Assembly: GCF_013284055.1 (NCBI RefSeq)
Contig: NZ_CP054143.1
Location: 1,116,001-1,180,000 of the forward strand
Reading direction: 5' to 3'
Source: Deefgea piscis
Lineage (GTDB): Bacteria; Pseudomonadota; Gammaproteobacteria; Burkholderiales; Chitinibacteraceae
DNA length: 64,000 bases
Made by a program: the position numbers and the translations under genes. How positions within the stretch are numbered: position 1 is the stretch's first letter; every line of letters starts with the position of its first letter. The notes beneath the pieces were generated by a model. It did not search any database. It had not been told where the DNA came from and saw only the letters and a list, made by a program, of their open reading frames with translations. Below, in pieces: positions 45,267 to 52,972 of this stretch.

Positions 45267-46895
45267 ATGTTGTCGCACATCACTACCCGCACCAAACTAT
45301 TTATCCTTAGTGGCACTTTGTTATTACTCATGGCGCTGCAAATCGGCTTCGCCTTATTTGAGCTAAACCAAACCGGCGATAATCTTGATTCGCTGATCAC
45401 CGATCGACAGCCAAAAATTGAACAACAACACGGCATTATTGAAAACAGCTTACTGATTGGCATGCTGCTGCGCGAAGCGGTGATGGACCAAAATAATGCC
45501 GAAATTGACAGCAATATCCGCAAGATCGACGAGCTGCGAGCCGATAGCTCCAAACGATTGGAATACCTGAACGAACACACCTCTAGCGCCGAGAGTAAGC
45601 AAATCCTCGCTGACATTAACGCCACACGCGTGCCACTTGGCCCACTGTACGAAAAACTGTATGGGATGCTGCGCGCCAATCAAGACCTTGAAGCCACTGC
45701 GCTGCTACGCGATGAATATGATCCAGCCTACAAAAACTTCCTCGCTAAAGTTGAAGCCATGATGGCGTCGCAAAAAAATAAAATGCAAAAAACCAGCAAG
45801 GAGACGCAAGAAAACTTTAGCTACACCCGCAGCCTAATGATTGTGAGCGGCCTGTTGGCGACGGTACTCGGGCTGATTGCCGCCATTTGGATTGCCCGTT
45901 CAATCAGCCACCCGCTGAGCAATGCACTGCGTGAAGCCGAACGCATTGCCCAAGGTGATCTACGCGCCAATAACGACATGCCAGTCACTGGCAGCGATGA
46001 ACCCAGCCGACTATTGCTCGCCTTGCAACAAATGCGCGCCAGCCTGCACGACATGACCAAACTCATTCAGCAAAACGCCATCGAAGTCGGCCGTGCGGCG
46101 CAAGGATTGGCAGAATCAGCCCAAGAAGTCGCCCATAGCGCGCAAAACCAATCCGCAGCCACCAGCGGCGCCGCCGCCACGCTCGAAGAACTCACCGTCA
46201 GCATTCACCATGTTGCCGATAATGCCGAAGACGCCGCACAGCAAGCGCGCACGGCAGGGCAAACGGCCAAAATGGGCGGCACGTTTGTTGTGACCTCCGC
46301 CGAGCAAATGACCGCAGTGGGTGAACATGTCAGCCAATCGGCAACGAAAATGTCGGATTTAGAACGCGACGTGAGCGAAATCGGCAAAATGGCCTCAATC
46401 ATTCGCGATGTCGCTGATCAAACCAATTTGCTCGCACTCAATGCCGCCATTGAAGCGGCCCGCGCCGGCGAAACTGGCCGTGGCTTTGCCGTAGTCGCCG
46501 ATGAAGTTCGCAAACTGGCCGAACGCACCACCCGATCAGCGCATGAAATTAGCACCATGATTAGCCGCATTCAGCAGGGCAGCTCGTCAGTGAACCAATA
46601 TATGGCCGACAGCGTGAGCAGCGTGCAAGAAGCCACCCTCAGCTCGGGATCGGCCGCCTTAGCCATCAATGACATTGAACAAAACGCCAACGCCGTGGTG
46701 AGCTCGATCAGCAATATCAGCGACTCGCTCAAAGAGCAAAAGCTCGCCGGGCAAGACCTCGCGGCGCGGATGGAAAAAGTGTCGCAAATGGCCGAAGAAA
46801 ATGGCGATACCGTACTGCATCTGGCCAGCACCGCCAATCAGCTATCGAGTTTGGCCGAGCAATTGCAATCGGCAGTCAATCGCTTCCGGATTTAA
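45267..46895 (+). CDS. Methyl-accepting chemotaxis protein
   Basis: A 542-residue chemoreceptor. The first membrane helix (about residues 13-33: [20 protein letters not shown]) is followed by a periplasmic four-helix-bundle-like sensor domain (about 35-185), a second helix (about 189-212: [20 protein letters not shown]), HAMP, and a long signalling coiled coil. The conserved hairpin tip is [20 protein letters not shown], followed by [19 protein letters not shown]. No C-terminal CheR-binding pentapeptide is seen (ends QSAVNRFRI). The ligand is unknown. It stands alone between repeat clusters; no che or flagellar genes are nearby. Confidence 0.94.
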   Translation: MLSHITTRTKLFILSGTLLLLMALQIGFALFELNQTGDNLDSLITDRQPKIEQQHGIIENSLLIGMLLREAVMDQNNAEIDSNIRKIDELRADSSKRLEYLNEHTSSAESKQILADINATRVPLGPLYEKLYGMLRANQDLEATALLRDEYDPAYKNFLAKVEAMMASQKNKMQKTSKETQENFSYTRSLMIVSGLLATVLGLIAAIWIARSISHPLSNALREAERIAQGDLRANNDMPVTGSDEPSRLLLALQQMRASLHDMTKLIQQNAIEVGRAAQGLAESAQEVAHSAQNQSAATSGAAATLEELTVSIHHVADNAEDAAQQARTAGQTAKMGGTFVVTSAEQMTAVGEHVSQSATKMSDLERDVSEIGKMASIIRDVADQTNLLALNAAIEAARAGETGRGFAVVADEVRKLAERTTRSAHEISTMISRIQQGSSSVNQYMADSVSSVQEATLSSGSAALAINDIEQNANAVVSSISNISDSLKEQKLAGQDLAARMEKVSQMAEENGDTVLHLASTANQLSSLAEQLQSAVNRFRI

Positions 46896-47241
46896 GTTGG
46901 GTAAATTGTAAGCCTGCACAGTATCGTAGGGCGTCAATGAGCGCAGCGAATTGCGCCGAATGCGCCGTAAATAAGCATCGCAACGGCGCGATTCGCGTAG
47001 CTTTCAGCACCCTAAGATTGCGGCTTATCAGTTGAAGTCGCTGTATAGATTTGTATGTTTACTTCATTGATATCAATACCAATTAACTTGTATTCAATGT
47101 GTAAACTAACTTTATGAAGTTACAAAATTTAACATTTTGGGGTATCGATCACACCTTTGCAATATTGATTTGTCATAATTTTTTAGGGAAAATTCGCGGC
47201 GCCTTACAGCCAACTAAAAAATTAATGGGGAATTTGATTCA
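46896..47241. other. Intergenic region with hairpin repeat B3 and PEP-CTERM gene leader
   Basis: The first 120 bases are the B3 repeat and its flank. The remaining 220 bases are AT-rich and hold the promoter region of the PEP-CTERM gene; a ribosome site is not strong (GGGGAATTTGATTCA before ATG). Confidence 0.5.
46925..47016. repeat. 92-bp long-hairpin repeat, copy B3
   Basis: Begins CGTAGGGCGTCAATGAGCGC and ends CTTTCAGCACCCTAAG, the same family as B1 and B2. The closing stem is weaker because of two changes at the right end. Confidence 0.8.
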
Positions 47242-47817
47242 ATGAAAACACTGCTACTTAAAGTAACAGCAACCGCACTGGTATTAGCATCGTCCGGTGC
47301 TAATGCTGCATTTATCGGTTTTGGTGATGATCTAGCTAACAATAAAGTTGAAATTGGCGTAGATGGCTTTAGCTCGCTTTCAATCAATGGCATTGCATTG
47401 ACGCTAAATCAGCTAGGGCGTATTGCTGATTTAACGAAAGCCTCATTTGCAGATGGCACTCGCAACACTTTCGTGGGCACATTCATCGCAGGTGCCGCAT
47501 TGAACGGTAAAACGGCATTTGGCTACTATGGACAAAATGGCGCATCGAGCGGTTTTAGCTTCAATATCCAACAAACTGGCAACCTAGCCACTGTCACTGG
47601 CAGCTTCCAAGGTTTCGAATTAGGTAAAAGCTTTGCAGCAAATGGCGTGGCGATTAACCCATTAAATGGCAAATTTAATGAAAGTGGTTTCGATACTCTG
47701 GGCTATGGTTTCTTTTCAGAAAAAGCACCAGTTGCGCCGGTACCCGAGCCAGAAACATATGCTTTGATGGGCATTGGCTTGCTGGGCTTGCTTGCTGCAC
47801 GGCGTCGTAAAGCTTAA
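47242..47817 (+). CDS. PEP-CTERM sorting-domain protein
   Basis: A 191-residue secreted protein with signal peptide (LLKVTATALVLASSGANAAF). The mature region is rich in Gly, Asn, Ala and Phe, and a C-terminal sorting signal VPEPETYALMGIGLLGLLAA is followed by RRRKA. Such proteins are cleaved and anchored by exosortase and are usually linked to exopolysaccharide or biofilm matrix. The exosortase gene is not in this window. The mature part matches no family that I recognise. A good terminator follows at 47843-47870. Confidence 0.92.
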   Translation: MKTLLLKVTATALVLASSGANAAFIGFGDDLANNKVEIGVDGFSSLSINGIALTLNQLGRIADLTKASFADGTRNTFVGTFIAGAALNGKTAFGYYGQNGASSGFSFNIQQTGNLATVTGSFQGFELGKSFAANGVAINPLNGKFNESGFDTLGYGFFSEKAPVAPVPEPETYALMGIGLLGLLAARRRKA

Positions 47818-47842
47818 TTAGCATTAATAAATAACATGAAGC

Positions 47843-47870
47843 AAATAGCCACTTAATGTGGCTATTTTTT
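47843..47870 (+). terminator. Terminator after the PEP-CTERM gene
   Basis: AAATAGCCAC and GTGGCTATTT form a 10-bp perfect stem with loop TTAAT, followed by a T-run. Confidence 0.9.
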
Positions 47871-48160
47871 ATCGTGCTGTGTATTCCAATTGCTCGTCAT
47901 TTGCATGCTCTTCGTCGCCAGTCTCTATATCTTGAATGTTGGCAATTGAACGGCGCGATTCGCGTAGCTTTTAGCACCCAACGATTGCGGCTTACGGGTT
48001 GTTCGCTTTGGTAGATTGGCCGAAGCTGGCGCAGCATCGTAGGGCGGGTTAGCCGCAGGCGTAACCCGCCACAAGCCGCCGACATCACGGCTGCTGTAGG
48101 GTGCCAATCAGCGTTAGCGCATTGCACCTTATCGCTGCAGCTAATGAGTAACTCTGGTAA
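47871..48160. repeat. Repeat mosaic left of the A4 core
   Basis: No gene. 47949-47985 is a right-half copy of the long-hairpin family B. 48039-48076 is the hairpin GGGCGGGTTAGCC/GGCGTAACCCGCC. 48094-48150 repeats GTAGGGTGCCAATCAGCGTT with AGCGCATTGCACC. Confidence 0.7.
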
Positions 48161-48480
48161 GTTGGGCTAAGCCTGCGCAGCCCAACAAGCGCGGGATCAA
48201 TATTGAGCGGCAGCGCGGTTTCCAGCATGGCGCTCATGCCGCGCGGCACTCACTTTTCTTGCTTCGCCAAGAAAAGTAAGCAAAAGAAGGCGACCCGAGA
48301 CACGCCCCGCTCCGCGGTTCCCTCGCGTGGCGAGAGCCAAACAAAAAACCGTTTGTCTCTCTTCGTGCTCGGTGCGTGTTTGAACGGGATCTCAAGCCCC
48401 AGCCCAACGATCAAGCCATAACATCGATGTATTGCCAGCAAAGCATTGAAAATCAAAGGCTACATTCAAATACATATAAG
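48161..48480. repeat. Structured repeat core, copy A4
   Basis: Sister of 42429-42755 on both flanks and core: GTTGGGCTAAGCCTGCGCAG start, the CCAAGAAAAG hairpin region, GCGACCCGAGACACGCCCCG, AAACCGTTTGTCTC, then CATCGATGTATTGCCAGCAA and TACATTCAAATACAT at the end. The core is more degenerate than in A3. Confidence 0.72.
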
Positions 48481-48560
48481 GTAGGGCGTATTCGACGCGA
48501 AGCGGCAATACGCCGAATGAAGTGCTCCGCAAGTGGCGTATTGCCTTCGGCGATGACGCG
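48481..48560. repeat. 80-bp hairpin repeat next to the FRG gene
   Basis: GTAGGGCGTATTCGACGCGA and CGGCAATACGCCG pair with GGCGTATTGCC...GCGATGACGC. A fragment (AATGAAGTGCTCCGCAAG...TTCGGCGAT) is also at 42268-42315. It ends 17 bases from the FRG gene stop. Confidence 0.65.
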
Positions 48561-48576
48561 GTATACTGCTTACAAA

Positions 48577-49416
48577 TTAATTTTTTATAATATTGTTCGC
48601 GAATTTATCTTTCAAACCAATTTGAAGATTAATAGCAATATCTTTTGCCATTCCATCAAGACCTGGATATATTTTTCTATAATTTATTCCCATACTTATC
48701 AGCATTTTTAATACATCATTATGCATGCACTCAGGTATTATAAATTTTTTTGCTGGTGTTTCACTATGCGTTACTTTCATGAAGATTGAGTCTAGATTTA
48801 ATTTGTTCGATCCACTCATCAAAAACAAACCCATTTGATTCTCCAATCTTAAATTAATTTGGAGTGGCTGAGTCGGAAAAATAATCTCATGATTATTTTT
48901 ATCAACACTATTAGAAAATATATCATCCTTCGTTGTTGAATATGATTTATAGTTAACATTAATTACATTGCAGCGAGTTAAATAGTTAAAACACTCTTTC
49001 TCTAAATAAGAATTATCAATAGCCCACACGGCCATTTCTTTATCTTGCTTCTCTTTAAACCCATCTTGAGCAAAAAACAATGCTATATATGGTGAATATG
49101 TAAAATCTAACATTCTAGTTGGACAACCATGATGCTGCATTAAAGATAACCATCCCAATTTTGTAATCGGAAGAGAATCTCTAGATATATAATGATGAGC
49201 CCTAGACTTAAATTCGTGCAATAAATATTCTTCTATATCTGGAGCAAACTTTGCATATGATTCTTGATCCCTACTATCAATAAATCTTTCTAATGAAGAA
49301 ACCATTTTAAATTTATGATCATTGTGGCCTCTAAAAATCCATCCATGACAGCGATTAAATTCATTCAAAATTTGTTCACTAGAACTCAACCTAATTTCTG
49401 AATATTCAATTTTCAT
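48577..49416 (-). CDS. FRG-domain protein
   Basis: A 279-residue protein with a FRG domain: the name-giving motif in HGWIFRGHNDHKFK (about residues 24-37), then FKSRAHHYISRD (about 70) and the conserved MQHHGCPTRMLDFTYSPYIA stretch (about 92-111). The FRG family is widespread in bacteria and archaea and has no firmly established activity. The ATG at 49416 is chosen (GGGA six bases before); ATG 49428 is possible. Either start overlaps the end of the upstream gene, so the two form a unit. Base composition is far more AT-rich than neighbours, indicating transfer. A phage-defence or toxin role is speculation. Confidence 0.83.
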   Translation of the reverse strand: MKIEYSEIRLSSSEQILNEFNRCHGWIFRGHNDHKFKMVSSLERFIDSRDQESYAKFAPDIEEYLLHEFKSRAHHYISRDSLPITKLGWLSLMQHHGCPTRMLDFTYSPYIALFFAQDGFKEKQDKEMAVWAIDNSYLEKECFNYLTRCNVINVNYKSYSTTKDDIFSNSVDKNNHEIIFPTQPLQINLRLENQMGLFLMSGSNKLNLDSIFMKVTHSETPAKKFIIPECMHNDVLKMLISMGINYRKIYPGLDGMAKDIAINLQIGLKDKFANNIIKN

Positions 49417-50233
49417 TACCAATCCCATTATAACAATTTACAATTTCTGTTATGGATTCAGTGTTTGATGCAGACTCGGGTAAAATTATTTTTGCTGGAT
49501 ATTTTTTTTCGAAGCTCCGCCAAGTAGATCTTCGTTGATTTGGTAATTTCATTTTTACAGATACAGTATCACCAGTCTGTGCGGTAGATTTTAATGCTTC
49601 TAAAATTGGTTCTTTAGCTAAATCATTACCACTAATTGTGGTTTTTGCTTCTTCACCATTAAAAATTTCAACCCCCTCTTCAAGTTGCTCATGAAAAAAC
49701 ATTCCTATGTCAGGGTGATTTCTCTGTCGGCAAGTGATAGTAATTGCATGTATTTTCTCAGACGAATTAATTAATTCAATAAAATTCTTTGTGTCAAATA
49801 TCTGCTTGACTACAACATCATATCCATTAAAAGCAGCTATTTCTGAGAAATTAATTAAATCACCAATTCTTTTAGCAATAATATTAGTGTTATCTGCCAA
49901 ATTTCTATTCTGAAAAACAGCCATGACTCCTGTTTTAACATTCATAATAATTTTAGAAGAAAATCCAATATCTACTGTAGCCTCTGAGTACTCACCACTT
50001 TCATACTTTTCATTTTTCTCTTGATGGGTTTTACCTACACGAAAAAAACACCAATCATCATTTATTTTTTCAAAGTTCCCAAATCTCCATTCACTGCCAA
50101 AACTAAAAAAAGTCAGATTTTTATTTGAAACCGACTTTATTAGAACCTCCTCACGAGAAGCCCTATCAAATAGATCATTTTCTCTTCTTTCAAAAAGTCG
50201 AACTCGAAATAAAAAAACACTTTCTTCTATCAT
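49406..50233 (-). CDS. Unrecognised 275-residue protein encoded with the FRG gene
   Basis: No family recognised. The sequence begins MIEESVFLFRVRLFERREND and looks beta-rich in its first half (LTFFSFGSEWRFGNFEKIND, then VDIGFSSKIIMNVKTGVMAV). The second half is more mixed (FHEQLEEGVEIFNGEEAKTT, then a basic stretch MKLPNQRRSTWRSFEKKYPA). It has no signal peptide or membrane helix. Its 3-prime end overlaps the FRG gene by 11 or 23 bases, so coupled translation is expected. Codon use is AT-rich like the FRG gene, and both were probably acquired together. It might be the partner or immunity component of the FRG protein; no direct evidence. Confidence 0.75.
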   Translation of the reverse strand: MIEESVFLFRVRLFERRENDLFDRASREEVLIKSVSNKNLTFFSFGSEWRFGNFEKINDDWCFFRVGKTHQEKNEKYESGEYSEATVDIGFSSKIIMNVKTGVMAVFQNRNLADNTNIIAKRIGDLINFSEIAAFNGYDVVVKQIFDTKNFIELINSSEKIHAITITCRQRNHPDIGMFFHEQLEEGVEIFNGEEAKTTISGNDLAKEPILEALKSTAQTGDTVSVKMKLPNQRRSTWRSFEKKYPAKIILPESASNTESITEIVNCYNGIGNEN

Positions 50234-50267
50234 ATGATTTAACTCAGAGATTTAAAAATCATTCATC

Positions 50268-50300
50268 GCAGCCCAACAATAGCGGGGTAAACGTTGGGCT
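50268..50300. repeat. Hairpin fragment of the A3/A4 flank, right of the FRG cassette
   Basis: AGCCCAAC...GTTGGGCT (50270-50300) with GCGGGGTAAA between is the same as the CCCAACAATCGCGGGGTAAA element at 42445 and 48178. It places related repeat sequence on both sides of the FRG cassette. Confidence 0.65.
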
Positions 50301-50404
50301 TTCTAGCACAACCTACCGCACTTAAACTACCATTCGTCGGCACACATCTTATGCCATTGACCTACAAAGCGTAAGCCTAATTACACGAATTTTTCCTCAA
50401 GTTT

Positions 50405-50543
50405 TCAAACATGCAAAACCAACCAATCCACCAACCCCCTAACCTTCTGTGCCAAATACCGATTCGGTGGATAGAGCAAATACGCGGTGCCTTGGTAGGC
50501 GGTTTGCAGTTGCCAATTGGGGAGTACGCGCGTTAGGCGATCG
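50405..50543 (-). pseudogene. C-terminal remnant of a LysR-family regulator
   Basis: On the minus strand the frame reads LLDDRLTRVLPNWQ, then YQGTAYLLYPPNRYLAQKVR and GLVDWLVLHV before a TGA at 50405-50407. This is the typical end of a LysR effector domain. It begins abruptly near 50543, where the sequence changes into a piece of an unrelated transporter gene on the other strand. The rest of the regulator is missing. Confidence 0.75.
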
Positions 50544-50706
50544 TCGAGTAGACAGCGGTAAGGCGCATTTCACCCTTGCGGTGATGTATCTGGGTGAGGC
50601 TTTCAATGCACAACTGCTTATCGGTGGTGGCTTGATTGTGTTAGCCTCTTTGACTGCAGTGCTACAGCCATGGGCGGGTCGTCGTTGGCGGATGGCGCTG
50701 CTTTAG
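50544..50706 (+). pseudogene. C-terminal remnant of an EamA/DMT-family transporter
   Basis: The plus strand from about 50544 reads FTLAVMYLGEAFNAQLLIGG and LIVLASLTAVLQPWAGRR, the last membrane helix and tail of a drug/metabolite transporter of the EamA type. The start codon, the other nine helices and any upstream signals are gone. It abuts the LysR remnant directly. Confidence 0.72.
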
Positions 50707-50734
50707 CCCGATTCATTCCCCAGCAGGACTTATT

Positions 50735-51193
50735 GTGAACCGTAAAGAAATCATCCAATTGATGAAAAGCCAAAGCACTTGGCGTTTGTATTTGCTGAGC
50801 GCGCTCAGTTTAGGGATTTACACGGCGTTTTATATTCAGCAGCAAAGCCAAAAATTGCTGCAAATCCCAAATATGTCGCCGATTTCTCCGCTGCTGATTC
50901 AAGGGCTATTTGGCTGCTATATGTTGAGCGCGTTTGTTACCATTGCGTCGTTTTTTGTGCCGCCAGAGCATGCGTTTAATCTCGCCAGCAGTTTATTTAG
51001 TATTGCCACGTCGGTATTGGCGATTGTGTGGGCGTTTCAGATGCGCAGCCGTTTTAATCAGATTTTTGCCAACGAAACGAGCAGCCCCGATTGGTTTCAT
51101 GGCGGTTGGACGTTTTTGTTTACGGTGTTTTATATCAATTACAAATTCAACACGCTGCATCAAGATTTAGAAGAAATCGGCTACGCCAGCTAA
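50735..51193 (+). CDS. Small membrane protein of unknown function (DUF4234-like)
   Basis: A 152-residue protein with four hydrophobic segments (about residues 18-38 LYLLSALSLGIYTAFYIQQQ, 55-75, 85-105 and 120-140). The first helix with WRLYLLSALSLGIYTAFYIQ and the final WTFLFTVFYINYKFNTL resemble DUF4234-type proteins. The start is GTG at 50735, preceded by AGGA. It is not interrupted, unlike its left neighbours. A strong terminator follows. Function is unknown. Confidence 0.75.
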   Translation: MNRKEIIQLMKSQSTWRLYLLSALSLGIYTAFYIQQQSQKLLQIPNMSPISPLLIQGLFGCYMLSAFVTIASFFVPPEHAFNLASSLFSIATSVLAIVWAFQMRSRFNQIFANETSSPDWFHGGWTFLFTVFYINYKFNTLHQDLEEIGYAS

Positions 51194-51216
51194 TTCGGCC
51201 CCGATTGCCCCCCAAG

Positions 51217-51243
51217 CCGCCAGTGATGACTGGCGGTTTTTTT
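51217..51243 (+). terminator. Terminator after the DUF4234-like gene
   Basis: CCGCCAGT and ACTGGCGG form an 8-bp stem with loop GATG, followed by seven Ts. Confidence 0.9.
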
Positions 51244-51370
51244 ATGCGCAGCGCCCAACATCGCCACCGCGTGCGCCAAGGCGCACCAAAATCCATGCGG
51301 CGCAATGCGCTTCGCTTATTGTCGCCCTACAGAAGCATTGCGACGCACGCGGATGCGGCGTGAAATCGGC

Positions 51371-52795
51371 TCACAATACCGGCCCGAGCATGGCGATGGT
51401 GTTATTCCAAAAGCGGCGGTGCATCGGCCATTGCTCGACCATTTCGGCGGTGACGGGCTGGCTTTGCGCCAAATAGTGCGCTTGGCGTTGGCGGATATCT
51501 TGGCTAATGGCGGCGTCGTACAGCAGGATGTTGTTTTCAAAATTAAGCTCAAAACTACGCCTATCCATATTGGCCGAGCCGATCAGGCTAACTTCACCAT
51601 CCAGCGTGAGCGTTTTGGCGTGTAAAACGCCGCCGATGTATTCATAGATTTCAACGCCTGCGGCGAGTAATTCGCCGTAATAGCTGTGGCTGGCAGCGGC
51701 GACAATCCATGAATCATTGCGGGCAGGGAAAATAATCGTGGTTTTTACGCCGCGCCGCGCGGTGGCGCATAGCGCCGCTTGCATCGCTTCATCCGGTACA
51801 AAATACGGCGTGGTGATAAATAACTCGCGCTGGGCGGCAAACATCAGCGTCACAAACACCTCGGGCATCGCCGAATACTGCAGCGTTGGCCCAGTGCCAA
51901 TCACTTGAGCAACAAAGCCGCCGGCATTGGCCTGTGGGGTGTATTGCGCGTAGCGGCTTAAGTCTTCGTGGGTTTGCGCCATCCAATCGCTCATAAATAA
52001 CAGCTGATTTTGCTGGGCAATCGGGCCAGTGAAGCGCAACATAATGTCGACCCACGGAGCGAATTTGGCTTTGACCAAAAATGCCGCATCGGCGCAGTTT
52101 TGGCTGCCGCAATAGGTGATATTGCGATCGATCACGACGATTTTGCGGTGATTACGCAAATCAATTCGACCGCGCAATGGCCGCAATAGCGGGTTACCAA
52201 TCGGCAGCGCCACTGCCACTTGCACCCCAGCGTCTTGCATCGCTTGCCAATGCGGCGAGGCAATCATTAATCGCGACCCCAAGCCATCGGCCATGGCGCG
52301 GCAGGCGACATTACGCGCGGCGGCGCGTTGCAAGGCGGCGACGACTTTCAGCCCGCTGTGATCGGTGAGCCAGATATAAAAAATCAGATGCACATGCTCG
52401 GTGGCGGCGTCGATATCGGCCACGATGGCGTCAATTGCGGCATCAGAGTCCGCCAGCAAAGTCGCGAGATTGCCTGCCACCGGCACAAAGCCATTCACCG
52501 ATTGGCCAAAACGAAATAGTTGACTAAATCGCTCGGGAATTTGCTGCGGCCATTCTGTGGCTTGCGCCTGCTGCAGCACTTGATTCACTTGATGCAAGCG
52601 CGCAATGCGATGCCGGCCAATGCTGGTTTCGCCGAGCAAGATATACGCCAACACCCCCAAGCCCGGCAGCAGCATAATCACCACAATCCACGCCACCCGC
52701 GATGCCGGCTCGCGCTGCGGCCGCAAAATCGCCCGCGCAATAAACACCAACTGTATTGCAACAAACACCACGGCCAGTATTTGATTCCAATGCAT
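51371..52795 (-). CDS. cls: Cardiolipin synthase
   Basis: Makes cardiolipin from phosphatidylglycerol. The 474-residue protein has two N-terminal membrane helices (ILAVVFVAIQLVFIARAIL and VAWIVVIMLLPGLGVLAYIL) and two phospholipase-D HKD motifs: NHRKIVVIDRNITYCGSQN and HAKTLTLDGEVSLIGSANMD, the latter followed by RRSFELNFENN. The ATG at 52795 follows GGGAG and matches the family start; an upstream open frame to 52900 is not expected. The size is typical of the ClsA group. It is monocistronic on the minus strand. Confidence 0.94.
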   Translation of the reverse strand: MHWNQILAVVFVAIQLVFIARAILRPQREPASRVAWIVVIMLLPGLGVLAYILLGETSIGRHRIARLHQVNQVLQQAQATEWPQQIPERFSQLFRFGQSVNGFVPVAGNLATLLADSDAAIDAIVADIDAATEHVHLIFYIWLTDHSGLKVVAALQRAAARNVACRAMADGLGSRLMIASPHWQAMQDAGVQVAVALPIGNPLLRPLRGRIDLRNHRKIVVIDRNITYCGSQNCADAAFLVKAKFAPWVDIMLRFTGPIAQQNQLLFMSDWMAQTHEDLSRYAQYTPQANAGGFVAQVIGTGPTLQYSAMPEVFVTLMFAAQRELFITTPYFVPDEAMQAALCATARRGVKTTIIFPARNDSWIVAAASHSYYGELLAAGVEIYEYIGGVLHAKTLTLDGEVSLIGSANMDRRSFELNFENNILLYDAAISQDIRQRQAHYLAQSQPVTAEMVEQWPMHRRFWNNTIAMLGPVL

Positions 52796-52972
52796 ACATC
52801 GCTCCCAGCTTGAATATTTTGATGCTAACACGCCAGCAGTCATGCTGCGGTAAGCGAATAGCCATTGTGCGCCTGCGGCGCAGTAAATCCGTTTCGTCAC
52901 GGTCGCGTGCTAAACTGCGAGCCTATCTTCAATTTGCGCGGCATACCTGCCGCCGCCGACTAGGGCCTGCCT

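Noticed and set aside
42196-48576. Possible CRISPR array because of many repeats
   Set aside because: Repeats differ in length and type, are palindromic, irregularly spaced, and have no constant-length spacers or cas genes.
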